A stretch of DNA of 27,177 nt, taken from positions 1 to 27,177 of the forward strand of contig CAZTIH010000025.1 of the NCBI GenBank assembly GCA_964613675.1. The letters run 5' to 3'. The notes under the pieces were generated by a model. That model saw nothing but the letters and a program-made list of their open reading frames with translations, was not told the origin of the DNA and ran no database searches. The position numbers and the translations under genes are program-made. This document shows positions 8,411-16,491 of the stretch, in pieces. Origin of the DNA: DAIUCA01 sp964613675. GTDB lineage: Bacteria > Pseudomonadota > Gammaproteobacteria > Competibacterales > Competibacteraceae. Within the stretch, counting starts at the first letter, position 1, and each line of letters begins with the position of its first letter.

Positions 8411-9268
8411 TTACGCTATTTTTTCCGCACTAAACCGCGTCGTTGGGTTCACCAACTGTTCCTGTGCCGCCACGATTTGGAGTTCCCATGCTTTCGCGTG
8501 GTAGGTCGCTTCCGCCACCGCGTACATACATTCTGCCGCCCGTTCCAAGCTCTTGGCCACCAAGCGACTCTGCAAGTAATTCACCAAAAATGTCCCTGCA
8601 ATCAAATCGCCCGCACCGACGAGATGTTTTTCAATGGGAAAGTGTGGCGTGGTCACGACCCAAATCCCCTCGTCACTGCTGACCAATAGTTGATCGCTTG
8701 AGGCGGGTTGAGTGTCGTAGCGCAGCCCCTTCACCACCACAATGCGGGGTCCTAAGGCGTGAATTTGTCGGGTCGCCGTCAACACATCCTCAAACGACCG
8801 CACGGTGATTCCCGATAACACTTCGAGTTCCAACGAACTGGGCGTGGCGATGTCGGCGGCGGGAACGGTATGCGCCTTCATGAAGGGGGGGATTTCGGGA
8901 CGAACGACACATCCCTTAATCGGATTGCCCATCACCGGATCACATAAATACAACGCCTCGGGATTTGCGGCTTTCGCCCGTTTAACGGCGTCCAAAATCA
9001 CTTCGCCTAAACTGACATCACCCATGTAACCGGATAAAACGGCATCGCATGTTTCAAAACAGCCCCGTGCGGCAATGCCCTCCACGAGGGACTGCACGTG
9101 AGCGGCCTCGAACACTTGCCCGGTCCAGTGACCATATTCCGTGTGGTTAGAAAACTGCACGGTGTGAATGGGCCACACTTCCGCGCCCAGTCGCTGCATC
9201 GGAAAGACCGCCGCCGCATTTCCCGCATGACCAAAAACCACATGAGATTGAATCGATAAAATATTCAT
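8411..9268 (-). CDS. pdxY: Pyridoxal kinase
   Basis: PdxY phosphorylates pyridoxal to pyridoxal 5'-phosphate in the B6 salvage pathway, in the cytoplasm. The 285-residue product begins MNILSIQSHVVFGHAGN and continues with VQFSNHTEYGHWTG, which closely matches E. coli PdxY. The ribokinase-like anion-hole motif GAGD is at 218-221 with the catalytic aspartate D221; LCDPVMG near 108-114 and the ATPSSLELEVLSG stretch near 141-153 are also family features. The ATG at 9268 matches the known N-terminus. It probably shares a transcript with the downstream msbA-like gene. PLP is the cofactor of the MalY-type enzyme further upstream, but that link may be coincidence. Confidence 0.95.
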   Translation of the reverse strand: MNILSIQSHVVFGHAGNAAAVFPMQRLGAEVWPIHTVQFSNHTEYGHWTGQVFEAAHVQSLVEGIAARGCFETCDAVLSGYMGDVSLGEVILDAVKRAKAANPEALYLCDPVMGNPIKGCVVRPEIPPFMKAHTVPAADIATPSSLELEVLSGITVRSFEDVLTATRQIHALGPRIVVVKGLRYDTQPASSDQLLVSSDEGIWVVTTPHFPIEKHLVGAGDLIAGTFLVNYLQSRLVAKSLERAAECMYAVAEATYHAKAWELQIVAAQEQLVNPTTRFSAEKIA

Positions 9269-9413
9269 GGGAGCTGCCGTCTCGCTTTGAACCGTAAATG
9301 AAGGAGGGTTTGGCCATTTTTAGCGCGGAAAATTGTGTGACACGGCAAGCGGGTGAGTTTTAGCAGCTCAAAGCACAGATTCAGGCACCGAGAGACGAAT
9401 GTAGCGGTCGCGT

Positions 9414-10253
9414 CTAACGGATCGACGGAGATTTTGTCGTTGCCCCCCAAATCATCCCCACCGCGAGTCCGCCTAAATGGGCAAAGTTCGCGATATTGCC
9501 CACCAGGCCCGTAAAACACAGCACCAGCCAGCCCAACATAAAAGCGACTAGCCCGTTTCCCATGAAATAGGGGGAGCGTGCCTGGCGAGACTGCATCCAA
9601 ATGTACCCCAAGAGCCCGTACACCACGCCGGATAATCCCCCGAAATTAGGGCCCGTCATGAGGTATTGAGACAAATTTGAAAGTACCGCCACGCCAACTA
9701 CGAGTTTTAATAATTTTCCCGAGGACTCGACGGTCTCGATCGCCGACCCTAACTGATAAATCCACAGGCTGTTAAACAGCAGGTGCAGTAGTCCAAAATG
9801 GAGGAAAATAGGCGTGACCAATCGCCAAATCTCCCCCTGAAAGATGAGATTTAACGAGGGGTTGTTGGAAATAAGCAGTTCGCTGTAAATCCACCATCCC
9901 TGGTTGGTAAATCTCAACAAAAATACGCACGCGCTGATGACCAGCAGCATGACCGTCACGGGATTTGCAAAATTGACCGTCATCTTGCCAAGGGATTGCG
10001 AGGAAGTAGGTCGGGAAATGGGTTGCGGCGATCCCGTTTGGGCGGAATGTCGATAGCGAATTTGCGTGGGATTTTGCCGAAAATCGTCTAAATACGCCCG
10101 CGCCGAGGTGAGATGATCTTCGTGACAGACCCATAACTCCCAATCTTCATCTTTCTGAAACTGGCGCAGTTCGCATTCGATGGCCTGTTGACGCAAAAAT
10201 CCAGCAAATTGCCGTGCTAAATCGGGTTCGGAAAAGTTCGCAAGGTGGTACAT
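9414..10253 (-). CDS. glpG: Rhomboid-family intramembrane serine protease GlpG
   Basis: GlpG cleaves transmembrane segments of membrane proteins within the inner membrane. From ATG 10253 the product has 279 residues, near the 276 of E. coli GlpG. The N-terminal cytoplasmic domain starts MYHLANFSEPDLARQF; the rhomboid core follows, with HFGLLHLLFN at about 152-161, the nucleophile S208 in GGLSGVVYG, and the catalytic partner H259 in NFAHLGGL. An upstream in-frame TTG at 10301 would add 16 residues, but ATG 10253 aligns with the E. coli start and has AGGA nine bases before it. That ribosome-binding site lies in a predicted stem (separate entry). The gene is not next to glpE or glpR here, so its symbol rests on sequence only. 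Confidence 0.92.
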   Translation of the reverse strand: MYHLANFSEPDLARQFAGFLRQQAIECELRQFQKDEDWELWVCHEDHLTSARAYLDDFRQNPTQIRYRHSAQTGSPQPISRPTSSQSLGKMTVNFANPVTVMLLVISACVFLLRFTNQGWWIYSELLISNNPSLNLIFQGEIWRLVTPIFLHFGLLHLLFNSLWIYQLGSAIETVESSGKLLKLVVGVAVLSNLSQYLMTGPNFGGLSGVVYGLLGYIWMQSRQARSPYFMGNGLVAFMLGWLVLCFTGLVGNIANFAHLGGLAVGMIWGATTKSPSIR

Positions 10254-10261
10254 AAACCAAT

Positions 10262-10310
10262 GTCCTAGTTCTGAAGGAGGGTCCAAAGAAAGTTTGGACA
10301 ACCTAGGGAC
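10262..10310 (-). promoter_or_regulatory. Nested inverted repeats that could fold over the glpG ribosome-binding site
   Basis: Upstream of glpG the transcript could form an inner 7-bp stem (GTCCAAA at 10299-10293 with TTTGGAC at 10287-10281, five-base loop). It could also form an outer stem of GTCCCTAG (10310-10303) with CTAGGAC (10268-10262), seven pairs with one bulged C. The 3' arm of the outer stem contains AGGA, the likely glpG ribosome-binding site. No U-tract follows, so it does not look like a terminator. A translational control role is inferred. Confidence 0.4.
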
Positions 10311-10343
10311 TTATATGCAGCTTCTCGACAAGCGTTGCCGAGC

Positions 10344-11348
10344 CTAGACCGATGATGTACGCCGTGCCAGTTTTTCGAGATAAGGCCGTTGTGGACCATG
10401 CGCCAAGACCTTTTCAAGTAACGGAGCCGACAAAACCGCGTTTTTTTGAATGATTTGCCGTTGTCGACTCATAGCAACCAGGCCCAGTACCCCGTGCCAC
10501 TTAGCCCGCAAAATGGTGCCTAGTCGTCCTCGCAACGCAAAGTACACGATGTCTGCCCCATTCAAAAAAAGGTGCTGTGGCAAGTACTTCCACCACAACG
10601 CCCTCGGCATGTTTTTCGCGTACACCCAAAGCAAGTTTCGATGGCCGTAATAAAGTGCAAAGGGACTGTCCCCTCCCCCGCTCAATGCCGATCCCACATG
10701 TTCGACAAGGGCGGTCGGCGCGAAACCGATTTCGTAACCCGCTAAACGCAACCGAAATCCCAAGTCCACATCTTCCATATAACAAAAGAACTGCTCATCA
10801 AAGCCGCCCACCGCCAAAAACGCCGACCGTCGGTAGAGAGCTGCGGCAGCGCAGGGACTAAAAATGGGCATTTCCGAAGCCAAAGCATCGTTTTCCCACT
10901 CCGCCACGGGTCGCCCTTGATTATCCCGCCACGCTTTGCCGCTCACATGATAAATATCCCCGGTGCCATCGAGTAAATGGGGATGACGGGCATCGAGTTG
11001 ACAGCTCCCGATGGCCGCGACCGTGGGATGCTCATGGGCGTAACGCAACAGATTTTCCAACCATTGGGGTGCGGGAAATGCGTCGGGATTGAGTAACGCC
11101 ACCCAGTCAGCGTCTTTCGCCTGCTTCACTGCCAAATTATTGGCCGCCGCAAATCCGATATTCAAAGGTAAGCGAATGAGTTCGACCGATTTGGTGTTTG
11201 CCTGCTGCCAAGAACCATCTTGACTATCGTTATCGACGACGAGAATGCGGTCTGGTAGCCGTGTTTGTGCTTTTAGCGATTGTAAACAACGGGTTAGGAG
11301 TTCACCGCCATTCCAGTTGACGATGATGACTGCGACTTTTTCCATCAT
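10344..11348 (-). CDS. Family-2 glycosyltransferase (WbbL/rhamnosyltransferase-like)
   Basis: This 334-residue GT-A-fold enzyme begins MMEKVAVIIVNWNGG and shows VDNDSQDGS, the LNPDAFP metal/nucleotide-binding region and YMEDVDLGFRLRLAG, as in the WbbL-like rhamnosyltransferase branch of GT2. It probably adds a sugar to a lipid-linked glycan at the cytoplasmic face of the inner membrane; donor and acceptor cannot be read from sequence. The open frame reaches 11759, but that 137-codon extension is only the antisense-frame shadow of the upstream gene. The ATG at 11348 overlaps the upstream stop (TAATG) and has GGAAG five bases before it, so the two glycosyltransferases are translationally coupled. 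Confidence 0.88.
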   Translation of the reverse strand: MMEKVAVIIVNWNGGELLTRCLQSLKAQTRLPDRILVVDNDSQDGSWQQANTKSVELIRLPLNIGFAAANNLAVKQAKDADWVALLNPDAFPAPQWLENLLRYAHEHPTVAAIGSCQLDARHPHLLDGTGDIYHVSGKAWRDNQGRPVAEWENDALASEMPIFSPCAAAALYRRSAFLAVGGFDEQFFCYMEDVDLGFRLRLAGYEIGFAPTALVEHVGSALSGGGDSPFALYYGHRNLLWVYAKNMPRALWWKYLPQHLFLNGADIVYFALRGRLGTILRAKWHGVLGLVAMSRQRQIIQKNAVLSAPLLEKVLAHGPQRPYLEKLARRTSSV

Positions 11349-12271
11349 TATTCTTCCGCAAAACCCATAAAATAGTCGCTCCACAGTAAACAGCGAATCA
11401 GAAAAATTGGGGCGTAGTGAAGTCGATGATCGACATAATCCAACGCCGTCGCCAGCGTCCGAGAAAGCGGGGTCACATAGCGAACCCCCTGTAGAAGGCG
11501 TCGATATTTTTGATAGAACGGGGCCTTCAGAAACGACGCGAGTTGGGGATGGTGTTTCAATAGTCGTCTCGCCGCACGCCCCGTCAAATAACGCCGTTGA
11601 CAAAAATCTCGAATCCCCAAGGCGTGATGGTGATACGCCTTCGCCGTCAACACGCGCTGAAGTCGTAGCCCATGCGCGGTTTCGTAACGGTAGGCCAATT
11701 CCACATCCTCCCATCCGTAATGTCCTAAATCCTCCAGAAAGGGCCCGCCCCGCCCCCATAAATCTCGACTTAACGCCCCATTTGCGGTTTGAAAAAATTG
11801 AAAGGGTAACGGGTCGGTCGGCGGCAAACAGTCATAGCCAAATTGCATCCCGTAACCATGAATCCAACGGCGAAAGGGCGTCACGGCGATTTCCGCGTGC
11901 CAATCCAATTGACCAATGGCCCCGTAGCGCAAGGGATCGTCGCACTGCTGATACGCGGCCCAATGTGCTGCGAGAAAGTGAGGCGCCACAAAGATGTCGT
12001 CCCCGATAAAGACCCACAATTCGCCCTGTGCCCGCTGTGCCCCTGCATTTCGGGCCGCACCCGGACCTCGGTTGGATTGGGCAATGACCTGGAAAGGGAA
12101 ATTTTGTTGCAGCGTTTGCAACACCGTCGCGGTGTGATCTGTGGAACCGTCATTCACCACAACCAGTTCCCATGAAGCAAAATCTTTTTGCGTTTCAAAA
12201 AGTTGGGTAATGCTGCGGCGGACAATTTCAGCGCGATTGTAGGTGGGCATGATGAGGGAGATCATCGTCAT
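11348..12271 (-). CDS. Family-2 glycosyltransferase
   Basis: This 307-residue protein begins MTMISLIMPTYNRAE and carries classic GT2 elements: VVNDGSTDHT, NRGPGAARNAG, the FIGDDIF acidic metal-binding site and a GWEDVELAYR acid-base region. No transmembrane helix is evident. The C-terminal third is basic and aromatic. It likely transfers a sugar from a nucleotide donor to a polysaccharide or lipid acceptor. AGGA lies eight bases before the ATG. It starts 37 bp after aapP on the same strand and is coupled to the next glycosyltransferase. Specificity is unknown. Confidence 0.87.
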   Translation of the reverse strand: MTMISLIMPTYNRAEIVRRSITQLFETQKDFASWELVVVNDGSTDHTATVLQTLQQNFPFQVIAQSNRGPGAARNAGAQRAQGELWVFIGDDIFVAPHFLAAHWAAYQQCDDPLRYGAIGQLDWHAEIAVTPFRRWIHGYGMQFGYDCLPPTDPLPFQFFQTANGALSRDLWGRGGPFLEDLGHYGWEDVELAYRYETAHGLRLQRVLTAKAYHHHALGIRDFCQRRYLTGRAARRLLKHHPQLASFLKAPFYQKYRRLLQGVRYVTPLSRTLATALDYVDHRLHYAPIFLIRCLLWSDYFMGFAEE

Positions 12272-12308
12272 AAGCGGTTTCCTACACCATCGTTATCTCG
12301 CCCCAAAA

Positions 12309-13130
12309 CTAGTAATGCCCCAGAATTTGTCCCAAAAACTGCTGTGTACGGGGCGATTCGGGGGTTAAAAAGAATTGATCGGGCGGACTGTGCTCCACGA
12401 TTTCGCCCTGGTCCATGAAGACCACCTGATCGGCCACCCGCTTCGCAAACCCCATCTCGTGAGTCACACAAATCATCGTCATTCCCTCCAAAGCCAGCTC
12501 GACCATCACATCCAGGACTTCCTTAATCATCTCGGGGTCGAGGGCCGACGTCGGTTCGTCAAAGAGCATCACCTGTGGATTCATGCAGAGACTCCGCGCA
12601 ATCGCGACCCGCTGCTGTTGTCCCCCCGAAAGTTGCCCGGGATATTTATGGGCCTGTTCGGGGATTTTGACCCGTTCCAAGAGCTGCATGGCCTGTGCTT
12701 CCGCCACTTTTTTCTTCAGCCCGCGCACCCAAATCGGTGCCAATGTGCAGTTCTCCAACACTGTCAGGTGGGGAAAAAGGTTGAATTGCTGAAACACCAT
12801 CCCAAATACATTTTTGACCGAGGCCTGTTGCACGGACTTTTGCTCGAAAAAAATTTCCCCCGTCTGGTACGCCTCAAGCCCATTGATGCAGCGAATCAAG
12901 GTGGATTTTCCCGAGCCAGAGGGACCGCAAATCACCACTTTTTCGCCCCGATGAATTAGAAGGTCGATGTTCCGCAAGACGTGGTGATCCCCAAACCACT
13001 TGTTTAACCCCTTGATTTCAATCAGTAAGGGTCGAGCAGCTACCGGGAGATCGTCGGTCGCGAACAATAAGCCCTCGCCCTCGCTAAAGGGGTCGTTCAC
13101 GGATTCGGGGGAGTTGATCGGTTCGTTCAT
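12309..13130 (-). CDS. aapP: Polar/general L-amino-acid ABC transporter, ATP-binding protein
   Basis: This is the ATPase of the Aap-type amino-acid importer encoded directly upstream. The 273-residue product has Walker A GPSGSGKST at 69-77, signature LSGGQ at 167-171, Walker B VMLFDEPT at 187-194 and VTHEMGF containing the switch histidine, all typical of the GlnQ/AapP group. The frame extends 43 codons upstream into aapM, but ATG 13130 lies 11 bp after the aapM stop with a weak purine-rich site. About 35 acidic, low-complexity residues precede the ATPase domain, which is longer than in most GlnQ-type proteins. It acts on the cytoplasmic side of the membrane with AapQ and AapM. Confidence 0.92.
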   Translation of the reverse strand: MNEPINSPESVNDPFSEGEGLLFATDDLPVAARPLLIEIKGLNKWFGDHHVLRNIDLLIHRGEKVVICGPSGSGKSTLIRCINGLEAYQTGEIFFEQKSVQQASVKNVFGMVFQQFNLFPHLTVLENCTLAPIWVRGLKKKVAEAQAMQLLERVKIPEQAHKYPGQLSGGQQQRVAIARSLCMNPQVMLFDEPTSALDPEMIKEVLDVMVELALEGMTMICVTHEMGFAKRVADQVVFMDQGEIVEHSPPDQFFLTPESPRTQQFLGQILGHY

Positions 13131-13141
13131 TGGATTTTCTC

Positions 13142-14200
13142 TTAACCTCGATGCTGGAGACGGCGTTCGATTTGGCGACTGTAAAAGGACATCGCAAAAC
13201 AAAAGCTCCAAAAGACAAGCCCCACAAAGACATAGCCCTCCATCGCATGGCCCAACCACATCGGGTTTTGGGTTGCGATTTGAGCCATTCCCAGTAGATC
13301 AAATAGCCCGATGATGTACACCAGCGAAGTGTCCTTAAACAGGCTGATAAACGCGTTCATGATTCCCGGAATGATAATTTTGAACACTTGGGGAAAAATG
13401 ATGAACCACAAGGTGAGCGGGGTCGAAAACCCCAACGCATGAGCCGCTTCGTACTGCCCCTTGGGAATCGCCTGCAACCCCCCGCGAATGGTTTCCGCCA
13501 TGTAGGCCGATACGAATAGCGTGACGCCAATAATGGCCCGCAATAGTTTGTCCAGATTAAACCCCTCGGGCAGCAGTAGCGGAAACATGACCGATGCCAT
13601 AAACAGCACGGTAATCAGGGGAATCCCGCGAATGACTTCGATAAACACGACGCATAGCGATTTCACGACGATCATCGAAGACCGTCGCCCCAACGCGAGC
13701 AACATGCCCAGTGGAATCGACCCCAACATGCCCACCGACGCAATCACCAAGGTTAAGAAGAATCCGCCCCACCGTTCTGTGGGCACGATGGAGAGTCCAA
13801 ATACCCCGCCGTACACCATGAAAAACGCAAAGATGGGAAACGCCCCCAGAAGCGTAACGAGACTCCACCGTCGCCAGGGACCATGACTGAAAATGACGAG
13901 GGCGCTTAACCCACCAAAGACGCTATACACCGTCTGGATGCGCCAAATCTGATCGGTGGGATAGCGACCAAACATCAGTAAATCAAACCAGGTGGCGATG
14001 AATACCCAACACGCGCCCCCGGTCGTGCAGTCCTCGCGGGTTTGCCCCACCCAAGTTGCTTCGATAATGGCCCATTGAATCAGCGGCATCAGCGTGAAAT
14101 ACAACAGCCCTGCCCCGATTACGGTCATGAGCGTGTTGCCGACGGTCGAGAAAAAGTTCAGCCAGACCCAATAGGCGGCGTGTTTCAATCCACTTTGCAT
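13142..14200 (-). CDS. aapM: General L-amino-acid ABC transporter, permease AapM
   Basis: This 352-residue inner-membrane permease of the HisM/GlnP superfamily pairs with AapQ. It has several hydrophobic helices and, in the C-terminal half, the EAA loop (EAAHALGFSTPLTLWFIIFP) that contacts the ATPase, plus EVIRGIPLITVL. An N-terminal helix pair and a long periplasmic region containing EDCTTGGACW are features of the AapM branch. An upstream GTG at 14236 is possible, but ATG 14200 overlaps the aapQ stop (TGATG), so the coupled start is chosen. Confidence 0.92.
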   Translation of the reverse strand: MQSGLKHAAYWVWLNFFSTVGNTLMTVIGAGLLYFTLMPLIQWAIIEATWVGQTREDCTTGGACWVFIATWFDLLMFGRYPTDQIWRIQTVYSVFGGLSALVIFSHGPWRRWSLVTLLGAFPIFAFFMVYGGVFGLSIVPTERWGGFFLTLVIASVGMLGSIPLGMLLALGRRSSMIVVKSLCVVFIEVIRGIPLITVLFMASVMFPLLLPEGFNLDKLLRAIIGVTLFVSAYMAETIRGGLQAIPKGQYEAAHALGFSTPLTLWFIIFPQVFKIIIPGIMNAFISLFKDTSLVYIIGLFDLLGMAQIATQNPMWLGHAMEGYVFVGLVFWSFCFAMSFYSRQIERRLQHRG

Positions 14201-15369
14201 CAGCGTTCCACCAAAGTAATGCGACGGTTGTACCACCCCATCAGCAGCGACACCGTTAAACTCATCGCCAAATACACCGCCATCGTAATCGCAATCACTT
14301 CAATCGCCTGCCCCGTTTGGTTGAGGGTAATTCCCGCAAACACCATCACTAAATCCGGATACGCAATCGCCGCCGCTAACGACGAATTTTTAGCGAGATT
14401 GAGATATTGGTTGGTCAGTGGGGGAATAATCACCCGCATCGCTTGGGGAATGATGATGAGAATCATGAGTTGTATTCCATTGAATCCCAAGGATTTTCCC
14501 GCTTCCGATTGGCCTTTAGGCACCGCATTGATACCGGCCCGCACCACTTCGGCAATGAAGCCAGCCGTGTAGGTCGATAATGCGAGGGTTAATGCGGCAA
14601 ACTCAGGGGGAATCGCAAAGCCCCCACGGAGATTGAATCCGCGAAGTTCGGGAAACTGCCATTCGATTCCAACAATCCCCCATCCCAACAATCCCCCCGC
14701 TACCCCCCATCCTAGGGCGTACTTTCGCCATTTTTGCAGGGTGGTTTCCGTGGTAGCGGTGGGCGTAAACCATAAAAATTGCCGAATGAAGGTCCCGATT
14801 AACGCGACTAAACCCAGTCCCAAAGCAATGGAGGTGAAGAGATCGAGCGTCGCGGTGGGGAGATACAACCCCCGATTGTTCAACCAGAAAAAGTCGTACA
14901 ACACGAGACTATTGCGCGGTAAAGGCAAGGTGGTGAGTACCGCGAAGTACCAAAAAAAGATTTGCAGTAGCAAGGGCAGATTGCGCATGACTTCCACATA
15001 ACTCGTCGCAATCAGTCGAATCAGAAAATTGCGCGACAAACACGCAATCCCCACCCCAAATCCAATCGCCGTCGCACACACAATCCCCACGCCCGCCACT
15101 AATAGGGTGTTCAGCAAGCCCACTAGGAAGGCACGACCGTAAGTGGCGGTTTCGTCGTAAGGGATGAGATGGAACCCAATTCCAAACCCCGCTGTAACAT
15201 TTAGGAAATTAAAGCCCGTCGCGATGCCCCGTTGACGCAAATTACTGAGGGTGTTGTCGATGAGCCAGTACGCCACCGCCACCACGACTAGCAGTACGAT
15301 GAGCTGAAATAACGCCTCACGCCATGGCCAACGCGCTATCGGGGTACGACGCAATGTAGAAGTTTTCAT
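14200..15369 (-). CDS. aapQ: General L-amino-acid ABC transporter, permease AapQ
   Basis: This 389-residue permease is the partner of AapM. It has an N-terminal helix (about 18-38), a periplasmic stretch resembling AapQ (GFNFLNVTAGFGIGFHLIPY), then the permease core with EVMRNLPLLLQIFFWY and a C-terminal EAA-type loop (EAGKSLGFNGIQLMILIIIP). ATG 15369 has GGAG five bases upstream; a GTG one codon earlier is less likely. It starts 11 bp after aapJ-1 and ends overlapping aapM. Confidence 0.93.
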   Translation of the reverse strand: MKTSTLRRTPIARWPWREALFQLIVLLVVVAVAYWLIDNTLSNLRQRGIATGFNFLNVTAGFGIGFHLIPYDETATYGRAFLVGLLNTLLVAGVGIVCATAIGFGVGIACLSRNFLIRLIATSYVEVMRNLPLLLQIFFWYFAVLTTLPLPRNSLVLYDFFWLNNRGLYLPTATLDLFTSIALGLGLVALIGTFIRQFLWFTPTATTETTLQKWRKYALGWGVAGGLLGWGIVGIEWQFPELRGFNLRGGFAIPPEFAALTLALSTYTAGFIAEVVRAGINAVPKGQSEAGKSLGFNGIQLMILIIIPQAMRVIIPPLTNQYLNLAKNSSLAAAIAYPDLVMVFAGITLNQTGQAIEVIAITMAVYLAMSLTVSLLMGWYNRRITLVER

Positions 15370-15380
15370 CACAGCTCCGG

Positions 15381-16394
15381 CTAACGCATCGGCATGGCGT
15401 ACATGAGGCCACCGTTAGTCCATAACGCATTCAAGCCCCGTTCCAGTCCTACCGACGTATTGACCCCGAGGTTGCGTGAGAAAATTTCGCCGTAGTTGCC
15501 CACCGCCTGAATCACCTGTACCGCCCAATTACGACTCACGCCCAGTGCGATCCCGATTTCTCCTTCCATTCCCAGCAGTCGTCGGATATTTGGATGCAGT
15601 GACCCCAGTTTACTGTTCACATTTGCCTGCGTAATTTCTAATTCTTCCGCTTCCAATAACGCAAAGAGCGTCCAACGGGCTAAATTGCCCCAATTCTCGT
15701 CGCCTTGACGCACGACGGGCCCCAACGGCTCTTTGGAAATCACTTCGGGTAAGAAATTATGCGCCGTGGGGATGCTCAGTTGGGTACGGAGAGACGCTAA
15801 TGCCGATAGATCACCCGTAAACGCCTCACACTCACCGTTTTCGTAGCTCTCGATCAGCATGGGCAAGGTTTCCCGTGACACAGGGTTGTAGGTCATGTGA
15901 TTGGCGCGAAAAAAGTCCGCTAAATTGAGTTCTGTCGTCGTCCCCAGCTCGACACAAATGGTTTTGCCGTCCAGCCCGCGCACGCTGTCCACGGGGAGGC
16001 GCGTCATAAAGCCTTGGCCGTCGTAATAGTTGACGCCGATAAAGCTCAACTCCATCGCGGCGTCGCGCATCGCCGTCCATGTGGTGTTGCGGGCGAGGAG
16101 GTCGATTTGGCCTTGCTGCAACGCGGTAAACCGTTCTTGGGTCGATAATTCCGTGAATTCTACGGCGTCCCCATTCCCAAAGATGGCGGCCGCGAGGGCT
16201 TTGCAGTAATCCACGTCGATGCCTTGGTAACGCCCCTCTGTGCCCCGACTTGAAAACCCCACCAATCCTTGACTAATGCCGCATCTCAAATACCCCCGTT
16301 CCCGCACCGCCTCAAGCGTAGGACTCACGGGTTGAGCGACGGCAAGCCAAGGCCAAATTGTGGCCCCTACGACTAAACTCAGTGATTTCTGCAT
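15381..16394 (-). CDS. aapJ: Amino-acid ABC transporter periplasmic binding protein AapJ, copy 1
   Basis: This 337-residue periplasmic protein should deliver L-amino acids to AapQMP. It starts with a signal peptide, probably cut after AVA at about 18-20, and shows the SBP family-3 pattern RGYLRCGISQ, GIDVDYCKALAAAIFG, LLARNTTWT, ELGTTTELNLADFF and PEVISKEPLGPVVRQGD. The C-terminus, GLNALWTNGGLMYAMPMR, is typical of AapJ. It is followed 11 bp later by aapQ and preceded by a second aapJ; the two are about 60% identical by eye. AGGGTG lies just before the ATG. Confidence 0.94.
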   Translation of the reverse strand: MQKSLSLVVGATIWPWLAVAQPVSPTLEAVRERGYLRCGISQGLVGFSSRGTEGRYQGIDVDYCKALAAAIFGNGDAVEFTELSTQERFTALQQGQIDLLARNTTWTAMRDAAMELSFIGVNYYDGQGFMTRLPVDSVRGLDGKTICVELGTTTELNLADFFRANHMTYNPVSRETLPMLIESYENGECEAFTGDLSALASLRTQLSIPTAHNFLPEVISKEPLGPVVRQGDENWGNLARWTLFALLEAEELEITQANVNSKLGSLHPNIRRLLGMEGEIGIALGVSRNWAVQVIQAVGNYGEIFSRNLGVNTSVGLERGLNALWTNGGLMYAMPMR

Positions 16395-16491
16395 GGCGCA
16401 CCCTGGCGTACATTTGTTAAATGATCACGGGACGAGATCGACACCGACCCCTCCCGCTATCAAAACCGAACGATGTTGCCAATAATCGACT

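Noticed and set aside
11349..11759. N-terminal extension of the downstream family-2 glycosyltransferase
   Set aside because: This stretch lies wholly inside the upstream glycosyltransferase in another frame; the conserved domain begins at 11348, where a TAATG overlap and a ribosome-binding site are found.
11407..12009. 200-codon plus-strand open frame
   Set aside because: Antisense shadow of a well-supported GT2 gene; no domain recognised.
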